From Nocardia farcinica (GTDB lineage Bacteria; Actinomycetota; Actinomycetes; Mycobacteriales; Mycobacteriaceae), in NCBI RefSeq assembly GCF_001182745.1, contig NZ_LN868938.1, forward strand, positions 1,922,001 to 1,986,000: DNA of 64,000 nt, in the 5' to 3' direction. The notes under the pieces were generated by a model. That model was not told the DNA's origin, ran no database searches, and saw only the letters and a list, made by a program, of their open reading frames with translations. A program made the translations under genes and the position numbers. Positions 42,629 through 50,878 of this stretch are shown piece by piece (the first letter of the stretch is position 1; each line of letters starts with the position of its first letter).

Positions 42629-42875
42629 CGGTTACCTCCGGGGCAGGGTCGTGGGCAGGACTGCGTCGGCCGATGCCGAGCCGCCGCGTCGCGCTCCCGG
42701 CATCACAGGGATTGAGACGGGGACTACTGCTCGAACTCATCGGGCGCGCGTCAGTATTCCGCGCGGCACCGACACAGTTCACGTGGTTTTTCCGGGTTCC
42801 GGCACTGCCCTAGGGCACGAATCCACTGGTCAGATGCTTCTCAGCGCCAGCGCGTCGGTTCAATCGTGACCTCGG

Positions 42876-43343
42876 TCACTGCTGGGACACGGCCGGACCC
42901 GGCCACCGGAAGGTGCGCATGTCGTCGGCCACGCCGAGATCGAGCCAGCCCCGGCGGCGGAAGAAGGCGAGGGCGGGCAGGTTCGCCAGGTCGACGTAGG
43001 CGCGCCACCCCGCGGCCGGCGGGTGACCTGGCCAGCCGAGCGCGGCCTCGAGCGCGAGGGTGGCCAGGCCCTGGCGGCGACGGCCGGGGTCGACGGCGAG
43101 CGCGGTGACGGTGTGGTCGTTTTCGGCGTGGCCGTCGGCCCACACGCAGCCGATCGAGGCGACGGGGGCGCCGTCGAGTGCCACGACGAGTTCGACGCCG
43201 GTGTCGTCGGCGAGCACGTGGTCGAGCCACTCCTGATCGAGGGGGCCGAGCTGTTCGTTCAGTGTCTCGTCCGCGTACCACGCCGACAGCCACGGCCAGT
43301 CGGCGCGGGTGAACTCTCGCACGGTCGGATGCGCTGCCCGCAT
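42876..43343 (-). CDS. GNAT-family N-acetyltransferase
   Basis: A 155-residue GNAT protein: 'VREFTRADWPWLSAWYADETLNEQLGPL' at the start, acetyl-CoA binding motif 'VTALAVDPGRRRQGLATLALEAAL' (about 90-113, R/Q-x-x-G-x-G/A type) and 'ANLPALAFFRRRGW' near the end. It acetylates an unknown amine. It begins 11 bp downstream of the frameshifted ABC ATPase gene and may be the last gene of the cobalamin-riboswitch operon, though its role there is unclear. Confidence 0.85.
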   Translation of the reverse strand: MRAAHPTVREFTRADWPWLSAWYADETLNEQLGPLDQEWLDHVLADDTGVELVVALDGAPVASIGCVWADGHAENDHTVTALAVDPGRRRQGLATLALEAALGWPGHPPAAGWRAYVDLANLPALAFFRRRGWLDLGVADDMRTFRWPGPAVSQQ

Positions 43344-43353
43344 GCCTCGTACT

Positions 43354-44840
43354 CTATGTGCCGCCCTGCCCGGGCGGAGATTCGGCGGCGAGCAGATCGG
43401 CCAGCAGGGGCGTCGTCGGCTGCGCGAGCAGGCGGGCGGGCGGGCCGAGATCGACCAGGCGGCCCGCGTCGACGAGCGCGACACGGTCGGCGCGGTCGAG
43501 TTGGCCGGGGAGGTCGTGGCCGATCGCGACGATCGCGGCGCCGGTGCGTCGGCGGTAGGCGTCGAGGTGGCGGTGGATGCGCGCCGCGGTGGGTTCGTCC
43601 AGCGCGGTGGTGATCTCGTCGCACAGCAGGACGCGGGGCCGGGCCAGCAGGGCGCGGGCCAGGGCGGCGCGCTGGAGTTGACCGCCGGACAGTCCGGCCG
43701 GGCGGCGCAGCAGCTGCTCGGGGCGAGGCCGAGGTCGGCGAGGGTGTCGGCGGCCTCGGCGCGGGCGGCGTCGCGGGCGAGCCCGCGCAGGCGGACCGCG
43801 GTCGCGGCGACCTGGTCGAGCACCGGGCGGCGGGGGTCGAAGGAGGACGCCGACTCCTGCCACACGTACTGCACCTGCGCGATCTGCGCCCGAGAGCGCC
43901 TGCGCAGCACCGGCAACGGCTGGTCGTCGAGCAGCACCGCGCCGTGCCGCGGGGCGACCAGCCCGGCCATGCAGCGGGCGATGGTGGATTTGCCCGCACC
44001 GGAGACGCCGAGGATCGCCAGCAGTTCCCCGGCCCGCACCGCGAGGTCGATCTCGTGCAGGATCCGGCGCCGATGCAGGGTCACCGTGACTCCGCGCAGC
44101 CGCAGCACCGGGGCGGACGGCGCCGCCGTGGGCTTCCCGCCGGGCTCGGACGCCACCGGCTCGGGCGGCAGCTCCTCGACGATCCGGCCGCCGTGCACAT
44201 ACAGCGTCCGGTCCCCCGCCCGCTCGGCCACCGGATCGTGGGTGACGAGCAGGATCGCCGCGCCCTGCCCGCGCAGGGTCGCCAGGCTGCGGAGCAACGC
44301 CGCCCGCGCGAGCGGGTCGAGCCCGACGGTCGGCTCGTCGATCACCAGCACGTCCGGCCGCACCGCCAGCACCTGGGCCAATGCCAGGCGCGCCCGCTCG
44401 CCGCCGGAGAACTCGAACGGGTAGCGCCGCAAGACGGCGTCACGATCGGCATCGGCCACGTCGAAGGCGGCGGTCGCCAGGATCTGCGCGACGCGGGCGC
44501 GCCGCTGCGCCCGGGGCAGGCGCGGCCGTTCCAACCCGACGAGTTCGTGCAGTGCCGCGCCGACCCGGCGCGCCGGGTTGAGCGTGGCGGCGGCGTTCTG
44601 CGGGAGATACCCGACGCGGATCTCGCCGCGGTGCCGGATGTCCCCGGTGAGCTGCACGCCGGGCTGCCGCACCCCGGCCACCGCCGCGGCGATCGTCGTC
44701 TTGCCGGCGCCCGAGGGCCCGAACAGGGTGACGATCCGGCCCGCGGGCAGGGCGAAGCCGATGTCGTCGAGGATCGTCGCCGCCCCCGCGCGGGCGCCGA
44801 GCCCACGCACCTCGATCAACGGTTCGGCGACGCGGGTCAT
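43354..44840 (-). pseudogene. Double ABC ATPase (OppDF-like fusion) with a one-base frameshift
   Basis: Two nucleotide-binding domains in one gene. NBD1: Walker A 'GPSGAGKTT', signature 'FSGGERARLALAQVLA', Walker B 'VLVIDEPTVGLD'. NBD2: Walker A 'GVSGAGKST', Q-loop 'VWQESASSFDP', then 'TLADLGLAP' in one frame, after which the reading continues as 'EQLLRRPAGLSGGQLQRAALARALL' and 'VLLCDEITTALDEPTAARI' in the next frame to a TAG at 43354. The break is at a run of four G (C on the coding strand) at 43720-43723; one extra C restores a 495-residue protein. As given, the protein would lose NBD2's signature and Walker B. It could be a real inactivation or a homopolymer sequence error. It overlaps the OppC-like permease start by 4 bp. 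Confidence 0.82.
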
Positions 44841-45661
44841 GCCGATTTCCCCGTTCGCACGGCGGCGCGCACCGCGAGCGTGCGCGGATCGGCCAGCAGG
44901 TCGTCGCACAGCAGGTTGATGCCGACGATCAACGCCACGATCAGCCCGGCGGGCAGCGCCACCGCCCACGGCGCGGTGGTGAGCGCGTCCTTGTTCGCCG
45001 CCACCGACACCGCCCAGTCGGTGGAGGTGGTGTCGAACCCGAGACCGAGGAAGTTCGCGGACGCGAGGAAGTAGACCGCGACGGTGAACCGCAACGCCAT
45101 ATCGGCGGCCACCGGCCTGGCCATCTCGCGCGCGGCGTAGCGGCCGTAGCGGTACGCGCGGGATTCGCCCTGCATCCGCAGCGCGTCCATGACGGGGCCG
45201 TGCACCACCGAGCGGGCGGCCATCCGCACGAACCGGGCCGTCGGGGCGACCAGTGCCAGTGCCACCGCCGCCGCGATGGCGATCTCGGATCCGCGGGTTC
45301 GGATGGCGGCCACCATGATGATCAGCAACGAGGGCAGGCACAGCAGCACGTCGATCGGCCGCATCAGCAGCTCGTCCAGCCAGGTCCGGTCGGTCGCCGC
45401 GGCGGCCACGCCGATCAGGAAGCCCACCAGGTAGGCGAGCAACACCGTCGACACCGCGACCAGCAGGAAGGTGCGCCCGCCGGACAGCGCCGCGGCGAGC
45501 ACGTCCCGGCCGAGACGGTCGGTGCCGAACGGCGACCACACCGACGGCCCGAACGGCGCCTGCCGGGTGCGCGGCGCGCGGTCGGCCAGCACCGGCCCGG
45601 CCAGGGCGACCAGCACCGGAATCGCCACCAGCGTGCCGGCGAGAGCGCGACGCGGGCTCAT
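44837..45661 (-). CDS. ABC importer permease, OppC/DppC type
   Basis: A 274-residue permease with an N-terminal helix, then 'HxFGTDxxGRD'-like 'SPFGTDRLGRDVLAAALSGGRTFLLVA' (about 43-69), the hallmark of OppC/DppC/NikC proteins, and about five more helices. The EAA-like loop is 'RTRGSEIAIAAAVALALVAPTARFVRMAARSVVHGPVMDALRMQGES'. It overlaps the OppB-like and ATPase genes by 4 bp each. It is part of a peptide/nickel-family importer under a cobalamin riboswitch. Confidence 0.9.
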   Translation of the reverse strand: MSPRRALAGTLVAIPVLVALAGPVLADRAPRTRQAPFGPSVWSPFGTDRLGRDVLAAALSGGRTFLLVAVSTVLLAYLVGFLIGVAAAATDRTWLDELLMRPIDVLLCLPSLLIIMVAAIRTRGSEIAIAAAVALALVAPTARFVRMAARSVVHGPVMDALRMQGESRAYRYGRYAAREMARPVAADMALRFTVAVYFLASANFLGLGFDTTSTDWAVSVAANKDALTTAPWAVALPAGLIVALIVGINLLCDDLLADPRTLAVRAAVRTGKSA

Positions 45662-46620
45662 CCGCGCCTGCCCTCGGCCGACCGCGGCACCATCCGCTCC
45701 CCGAGCACGTCGATCACCAGGTTCAGCACGATCGCCGCCGTGCCGGTGATCGCCACGATCGCCAGGACCACCGGCTCGTCCCGGTTGCCGATCGCCCCGA
45801 TCAGCTCCGACGCCAGACCGGGCACCACGAACACCGCCTCGACGATCAGCACGCCCGACAGCAGCCCGTCGCCGGTGCGGCCGAGCTCCTGCATCGCCGG
45901 CGCCAGCGCGTTCGGCGCGATGTGGCGGGCCAGCAGCGACAGCCGCCCCACGCCGAGCCGCCGGGCCTGCGCGATGTAGGGCTCGTGCAGCACGTCGATC
46001 ACCCCGGCCCGCACCAACCGCACGAGCGGGGCGGCCACCCGCGCGACGATCACGATCAACGGCAACACCAGGTACTCCGGGTGCCGGAGCACGGTGTCGG
46101 CATCGGCGCCGAGAAACGTCGCGGGCAGCAGATCCAGATCGATGGCCACGTAGCTCACCAGCAGCACCGCGAGCACGAAATCCGGAACGGAGTCGAAGCC
46201 GATGCTGACCGTGGTGATCGCGCGGTCCCGTCGCGAGCCGGGATGCAGCCCGGCGGCGAATCCGGCGACGACGACCACCGGCACCAGCACGGCCAGTGCC
46301 AGCACGGCCAGCACGGCGGAGGTGCGCAGCGGCCCGGCGACGAGGTCGCTCACGCGCGCACCGCTGGCGTAGGAGGTGCCGAAATCGCCGGTGGCGGCGT
46401 TACCCAGCCAGGTCAGGAAGCGCTGCACCGGCGCGACGTCGAGGCCGAGCAGTTCCCGCGCCACCGCCCGCTGATCCTCGCCGAGGACGTCGTTGCTCTG
46501 CACGTCGGCGGCGTCGCCGGGCATCAGCAACGACAGCCCGAACACCAGGGCCAGCAGGATGCCCAGCTGAAGCACCCCGATCCCGGTGCGGCGCAGGACG
46601 AATCGGGCGAACGGCGGCAC
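45658..46620 (-). CDS. ABC importer permease, OppB/DppB type
   Basis: A 320-residue permease: N-terminal helix 'RFVLRRTGIGVLQLGILLALVFGLSLLMPGDAA', the periplasmic loop with 'YASGARVSDLVAGPLRTSAVLAVLALAVLVP' and EAA loop 'VIDVLHEPYIAQARRLGVGRLSLLARHIAPNAL' (about 208-240), all standard for OppB/NikB. GTG start 3 bp after the methyltransferase stop. It forms the translocation pore with the OppC-like subunit. Confidence 0.9.
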   Translation of the reverse strand: MPPFARFVLRRTGIGVLQLGILLALVFGLSLLMPGDAADVQSNDVLGEDQRAVARELLGLDVAPVQRFLTWLGNAATGDFGTSYASGARVSDLVAGPLRTSAVLAVLALAVLVPVVVVAGFAAGLHPGSRRDRAITTVSIGFDSVPDFVLAVLLVSYVAIDLDLLPATFLGADADTVLRHPEYLVLPLIVIVARVAAPLVRLVRAGVIDVLHEPYIAQARRLGVGRLSLLARHIAPNALAPAMQELGRTGDGLLSGVLIVEAVFVVPGLASELIGAIGNRDEPVVLAIVAITGTAAIVLNLVIDVLGERMVPRSAEGRRG

Positions 46621-46623
46621 CGG

Positions 46624-47391
46624 CTACCGGATCCCGACGACGACACGGTCGTCGCCGTACTGCCACACGATGCCCGCCTCGGCGAAACCCTCCGCCCGCG
46701 CGAACTCGACGTAGTCGTGCACGCTCGGCCGGTCGTGCACGGTGTGCTCGAATCCGCCGTCGCGCAGCCGCACCAGCTCGGCCAGTTCCGGCGCCGCCGC
46801 CACCGCCGCCCACCATGCCGCCCAGTCCTCGGCGGCGGCCGTCCCGACCCGCTCGGCGCGCCGCCGCGTCAGCGCCGCCCCCAGCGTGTCCAGGCGGGGG
46901 CCGCGTTCGCCTTCGTAGAGGTGGTCGCCGTTGACGAACACCCCGCCCGGGGCCAGCATGTCCGCGCAGGCACCGATCAGCGCGCGCAGCGGTTCCCGGT
47001 TCATCCAGTGCAGCGCGGTGGTGCTGACGAACGCGTCCGGTGCCCGGTCCAGCTCCAGCCGGGCGGGCCAATCCGGTTCCCGCAGATCGGCATCGACGGT
47101 GCGGAACCGCGACGAGCCCAGGGTGCGTTCGGCCAGCGCCAACAGCAGCGGGTCGGCGTCCACGCCCACGACCGTCGCCTCGGGGAAGCGGACGAGCAGC
47201 CGATCCGACAGCGTGCCCGGCCCGACACCGAGATCGACGATCAGCGGATCCGGCCGCCGCACGATCTCGGCGAGCACATCGCCGATCACCTCGAACCGCT
47301 GCTCGCGGTCGGGCATGTAGTGCTCCTGCTGACGGTCCCAGCGCCGCACCCAGTACCGGGCCCGCTCGATGTCCAGTTCGCTGGTGGTCAT
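46624..47391 (-). CDS. SAM-dependent methyltransferase inside the ABC importer operon
   Basis: A 255-residue class I methyltransferase: motif I 'PLIVDLGVGPGTLSDRLL' (about 53-70), 'VVGVDADPLLLALAE' (about 79), 'FVSTTALHWMNREPLRALI' (about 128) and 'LAPGGVFVNGDHLYEGE'. It is placed between the binding-protein gene (4-bp overlap) and the permease gene (3-bp gap), so it is made with the transporter. It may methylate the transported compound, such as a corrinoid or a metallophore (inference). I do not recognise a specific subfamily. Confidence 0.85.
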   Translation of the reverse strand: MTTSELDIERARYWVRRWDRQQEHYMPDREQRFEVIGDVLAEIVRRPDPLIVDLGVGPGTLSDRLLVRFPEATVVGVDADPLLLALAERTLGSSRFRTVDADLREPDWPARLELDRAPDAFVSTTALHWMNREPLRALIGACADMLAPGGVFVNGDHLYEGERGPRLDTLGAALTRRRAERVGTAAAEDWAAWWAAVAAAPELAELVRLRDGGFEHTVHDRPSVHDYVEFARAEGFAEAGIVWQYGDDRVVVGIR

Positions 47392-48926
47392 CGCGCGGTC
47401 ACCCCGTCGAACCTGGCCCAGCCGTGCGAGTTCGGCACGGCGGCGGGAACGTCGCGGAAGCCGGACCTGGCCGCGCTGTGCCACAGGGTACTGGCGAAGA
47501 ACACGAATCCTCCTCGGTCGTGCACTATCTCGTGCATCGTGCGATAGATCGCCGCGCGACCTTCGGTGGCCGCGGTGGCCTGGGCGCGGACGTAGAGGGC
47601 GTCGAACTCGGGATCGGCGAACCGGGTGCGGTTCTGGGGCGCGTCGGTCAGCAGGCGCGAGGCGAAATGGTTGGGGATCGGCAGCGGGCCGGACTGGCCC
47701 ATGGTGAGCGCACCGGTCTGCATCGAGTCGGTGTAGTAGGTGTCCTTGGAACCGATCACCACCTCGACGTGCACCCCGCACGCGGCGGCCTGCTCGGCGA
47801 ACAACCGGGCCGCTTCCACGAATCCGTGCGCGACCGGTGCGGTGAACAGATCGAACCGCAGGTCACGAACCCCGGCGCGGTCGAGCAGCCTGCGCGCTTC
47901 GTCGGGATCGTAGCGGTGCGGCTCCAGTTCGGCGTAGTACTGGTAGCCCCGGCCGAAGACGTCGCCGGCCACCTCGCCCTGCCCTTCCAGCGCGACCTTC
48001 ACCATCTCCTCGCGGTCCACCATCCGCATCAGCGCGCGCCGCACGTCGGGATTGTCGAACGGCGGCCGGTCGGTCTTCATGGCGAAGAAGTAGATACCGC
48101 TGCCGGGTGTCGAGGTGAGCTCCACGCCGCGGTCACCGCTCAGCACACGGGAGGCGGCGGGGCCGAGATTGTCGGCGAAATCGACCTGTCCGCTGCGCAG
48201 CGCGTTGAGCCGCGCGTCCGCCTCCGCGCTGACGATGCGCAGCTCACCGATGGCGGGCGCGCCGTCCCAGTAGTGCTCGTTGCGGGTCGCGACGAATTGC
48301 CGTCCCGGCTCGAAGGATCGGAACACGAACGGCCCGGTGCCCACCGGCCGGTCGAAATCCTGCGCGCCCGCGGGCACGATCTTGGTCCCGTACGCGGACA
48401 GGGCGATCAGGAAGTCGAAGGCGGGGCGGCGCAACGCGATCTCGACGGTGCGGTCGTCCACCGCGCGGCACGCGGGCAGGTCCACCTCCGTCAGCGAGGA
48501 CGCCGCCACGAACGGGCGGCGTTGCGGCGGGCCGAGCACCCGCGCCAGCGTGGACAGCACATCGTCGGCGACGAACGCCCGCCCGTCGTGCCACCGCGCC
48601 TCGCGCAGGGTGATCCGCCAGCGGGTGCCGTCGGCGTTCGGTTCGGCCCCGGCGGCCAGGCGCGGGATCGGCGTCATCGTCTCGTCGACCTCGAACAAGC
48701 CGTCGTAGACCGACTTCATCCGCGCCTCGTCGATGAACAGCGTGTTCACCCCGGGATCGATGCCCTCCCCCGCCCCCGACCCCTGGAACGCGGCGGTGAA
48801 CACGTCGGTGTCGACGCCGGCCGTCGATCGCCCACCACACCCGGCCACCAGCGCCCCCGCGCCCAACGCGCTGCCCACCAGGAAGGCGCGCCGCCCCAAC
48901 CTGCCCCGCGGTGGTTCGTGCTCCAT
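47388..48926 (-). CDS. ABC importer substrate-binding lipoprotein (peptide/nickel family)
   Basis: A 512-residue family 5 solute-binding protein. The N-terminus has both a twin-arginine pair (R12-R13) and a lipobox 'LVAGC' (lipidation at C30). The family signature appears as 'VYDGLFEVDETMTPIPRLAAG', then 'WRITLREARWHDGRAFVADDVLSTLARVLGP' and 'FDNPDVRRALMRMVDREEMVKVALEGQG'. Related proteins bind peptides, nickel or nickel/cobalt chelates, or haem. A cobalamin riboswitch in its leader implies a cobalt- or corrinoid-related substrate. The ATG follows GGGAGGCGAGG. It is the first gene of the operon. Confidence 0.92.
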   Translation of the reverse strand: MEHEPPRGRLGRRAFLVGSALGAGALVAGCGGRSTAGVDTDVFTAAFQGSGAGEGIDPGVNTLFIDEARMKSVYDGLFEVDETMTPIPRLAAGAEPNADGTRWRITLREARWHDGRAFVADDVLSTLARVLGPPQRRPFVAASSLTEVDLPACRAVDDRTVEIALRRPAFDFLIALSAYGTKIVPAGAQDFDRPVGTGPFVFRSFEPGRQFVATRNEHYWDGAPAIGELRIVSAEADARLNALRSGQVDFADNLGPAASRVLSGDRGVELTSTPGSGIYFFAMKTDRPPFDNPDVRRALMRMVDREEMVKVALEGQGEVAGDVFGRGYQYYAELEPHRYDPDEARRLLDRAGVRDLRFDLFTAPVAHGFVEAARLFAEQAAACGVHVEVVIGSKDTYYTDSMQTGALTMGQSGPLPIPNHFASRLLTDAPQNRTRFADPEFDALYVRAQATAATEGRAAIYRTMHEIVHDRGGFVFFASTLWHSAARSGFRDVPAAVPNSHGWARFDGVTAR

Positions 48927-48989
48927 CCTCGCCTCCCATCCCGTGCGACGCACGCGATGCGGACGCGAAACAAGCCTTTGCCAGGCTCA

Positions 48990-49139
48990 TTCGGCGCGCC
49001 GACCAAAACCCACGTGGCCACGACCGTTTCGTCGAACAGCGGCACCGCGGGTATCTGGCTTCGGCTCACCACGAGCCTCACAGTTGCGGGACAGCCCCGG
49101 ACTCCCACCGGTCTTCCCCACGGGCCGCCGCCAATCATA
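48990..49139 (-). promoter_or_regulatory. Cobalamin riboswitch with upstream promoter
   Basis: Read on the minus strand, the leader contains in order TATGAT (-10, 49139-49134), GGGGAAGACCGGTGGGAGTC, the B12 box CCCGCAACTGTG (49090-49079), then GAAGCCAGATACCCGC (about 49063-49048). This is the conserved core order of cobalamin riboswitches. It ends about 60 bp before the binding-protein start. The intervening AGCCT/AGGCT hairpin followed by TTGTTT (about 48985-48965), or pairing near the ribosome binding site, could be the expression platform. Binding of adenosylcobalamin would switch the importer operon off. Confidence 0.88.
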
Positions 49140-49322
49140 AGCACGACGGGGGGCTCGGTGGTGAGCTACGAATTCCCGCCCCGTCCGCCCTCGTAGCGCC
49201 CGCTGGGCCTGCCGCGGTCGCCACCTCACCCGGATGAGCGGCCCACCGGCACGACGAGGTGGTCCGGACGGAGCGCGACCGCCCCGGCGACGCCGGGATC
49301 GACGCACCCCTCCGCTCGAATG

Positions 49323-50600
49323 TCAGGGAATGTGCAGTGGCGGGCAGGAGGGGAAGACGACGGGCAGGGCGGCGAGGGCGCGGTGGAAGGGGCCGGGGCG
49401 CCGGCGGAGGTCCTCGGCGGGGACGGCGAGCTGGATTTCGGGGAGGGCGTCGAAGAGTTGGTCGATGGCGTTCTGGACGGTGACATAGGCGACGGAGCGG
49501 GCGGGGCAGGCGTGCGGGCCGGTGCTCCACGCCAGGTGGGAGCGGTTGCCGTGGCTGCTGCCGCCGGGGGTGTCGGCGCCGCGGATCTCGGGGTCGTTGT
49601 TACAGGCGGCCAGGCTGATGACGACGGGCTGGTCGGCCGGTAGCCAGACGCCGTCGACGGTGATCGGCTGGCGCGGGTAGGTGGTGCAGAAGTTGGCCAT
49701 CGGCGGGTCGTCGAAGAGCACTTCGTCGAGGGCATCGATGGTGGACAGGTTGGTGAGCACGTCGCCGAAGCGGAACCGGTCGTCGGTGATCATCAGCAGC
49801 AGCGCGTTGGTGATGAGGTTGCGCTGCGCCTCGAAACCCGCACCGTAGAAGCTCATCAGCTGGGCGAAGACCTCCACGTCGTCGAGCTGGGCCGGGTGCT
49901 GGACCAGCCGCGAGGTGACGTCGTCGCCGGGGTGTTCCCGTTTGAGCCGGATGAGTTCGAGCAGTGCCTCTTTCAGCATCGGCATCGCCTGGGCGCTCTT
50001 GACGGTGTCGAAGCGCGCGGCCATGCCCGCCGCGACCCGGCGGCCGATGTCCTCGGGGCAGCCGACGATCTGGTTGAGCACCTCGAGCACCAGCGGGAAG
50101 GCGTACTGGGTCACCAGGTCGGCCTGCCCGGCCCGGCAGAAGGTGTTGATCAGGGTGATGGCGATCTTCTCGACCATCGGGTAGATCGATTGGACGTCGA
50201 TGGCGTCGATGGCGGCCGCGGACGCGCTGCGGTAGCGCGCGTGCACGGGCCCGTCGTTGTTGCGGGCGGCGGGGAGCCAGGCCATCATCGGTAGCACGGG
50301 GCAGTTCTCCGGCACGGTCTTCTGCCAGGCGCGCGGATCGGCCGGGAAATGATTGGGGTCGTTGAGGATTCGCACCGCGGTGGAGTAGCCGATCACCAGG
50401 GTGGCCGGCACGCCGGGGGCCAGCTCGACCGGCGCCAGCGAGCCGTACCGGCGGCGCATCTCGCGGTAGGCCAGGTGCGGGTCGGCGACGAATTCCGCGG
50501 TGTAGAGCGGGATCCGCTCCTCGGTGTGGCCGGCCGGGCCGTGTTGGACGGGGCATACCCCCGGCGCCGCGGCGCCGGTCGGGAAGTGCGGTGTAGCCAA
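49323..50600 (-). CDS. Conservon-type cytochrome P450 lacking the ExxR arginine
   Basis: A 425-residue P450 resembling CYP157-like proteins encoded with actinobacterial conservons. The haem loop is 'LAWSTGPHACPARSVAYV' with the Cys ligand after 'GPHA'. The I-helix region 'LMSFYGAGFEAQRNLITNALLLMI' lacks the usual acid-Thr pair. The K-helix motif reads 'DEVLFDDPPMANF', so the ExxR arginine is Phe. TTG at 50600 with GGAG 8 bp upstream is the suggested start; ATG at 50648 is an alternative. No conservon kinase, roadblock or GTPase genes are adjacent. Catalytic competence is uncertain. Confidence 0.85.
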   Translation of the reverse strand: MATPHFPTGAAAPGVCPVQHGPAGHTEERIPLYTAEFVADPHLAYREMRRRYGSLAPVELAPGVPATLVIGYSTAVRILNDPNHFPADPRAWQKTVPENCPVLPMMAWLPAARNNDGPVHARYRSASAAAIDAIDVQSIYPMVEKIAITLINTFCRAGQADLVTQYAFPLVLEVLNQIVGCPEDIGRRVAAGMAARFDTVKSAQAMPMLKEALLELIRLKREHPGDDVTSRLVQHPAQLDDVEVFAQLMSFYGAGFEAQRNLITNALLLMITDDRFRFGDVLTNLSTIDALDEVLFDDPPMANFCTTYPRQPITVDGVWLPADQPVVISLAACNNDPEIRGADTPGGSSHGNRSHLAWSTGPHACPARSVAYVTVQNAIDQLFDALPEIQLAVPAEDLRRRPGPFHRALAALPVVFPSCPPLHIP

Positions 50601-50667
50601 AGACGTGACTCCAGACGATGGAACAGTGTTCGACAAGGGGTGACGCATGCAGCTGTGAGCGCGTGCC

Positions 50668-50718
50668 ACGGTGCGCACATGCCACGGTGCACACGCAACG
50701 GTGCACACCCAACGGTGC
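50668..50718. repeat. Four ACGGTGC direct repeats
   Basis: ACGGTGC occurs at 50668, 50684, 50698 and 50712 with spacings of 16, 14 and 14 bp, each preceded by CA- or CC-rich bases. The array lies just upstream of the P450 gene and could be a cooperative regulator site. Confidence 0.7.
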
Positions 50719-50727
50719 GCATGACGT

Positions 50728-50759
50728 GCCTGTGACATGACCCGCCTGTGACATGACCC
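50728..50759. repeat. Perfect 16-bp tandem duplication
   Basis: GCCTGTGACATGACCC occurs twice without a gap, directly after the ACGGTGC array. The unit contains TGTGACA, and the repeats together make up most of the non-coding DNA upstream of the P450 gene. Confidence 0.85.
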
Positions 50760-50878
50760 TGATGGCCTACGTGCCCACCGTGGATCGTAGCCACACCGCT
50801 GCCCGCTCGCGCGCGGAACGACCACGGGGGCGCGGACTTCCGGCGGCGACGGACGTGTCCGTCCGTCGCCTGCCGACC

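Noticed and set aside
42629..42875. Spacer upstream of the MFS gene searched for a small gene or riboswitch
   Set aside because: No frame with sensible composition and no conserved RNA element recognised.
50668..50759. Repeat cluster considered as a CRISPR array
   Set aside because: Units are 7 or 16 bp, spacers are absent or 7-9 bp and no cas gene is nearby.
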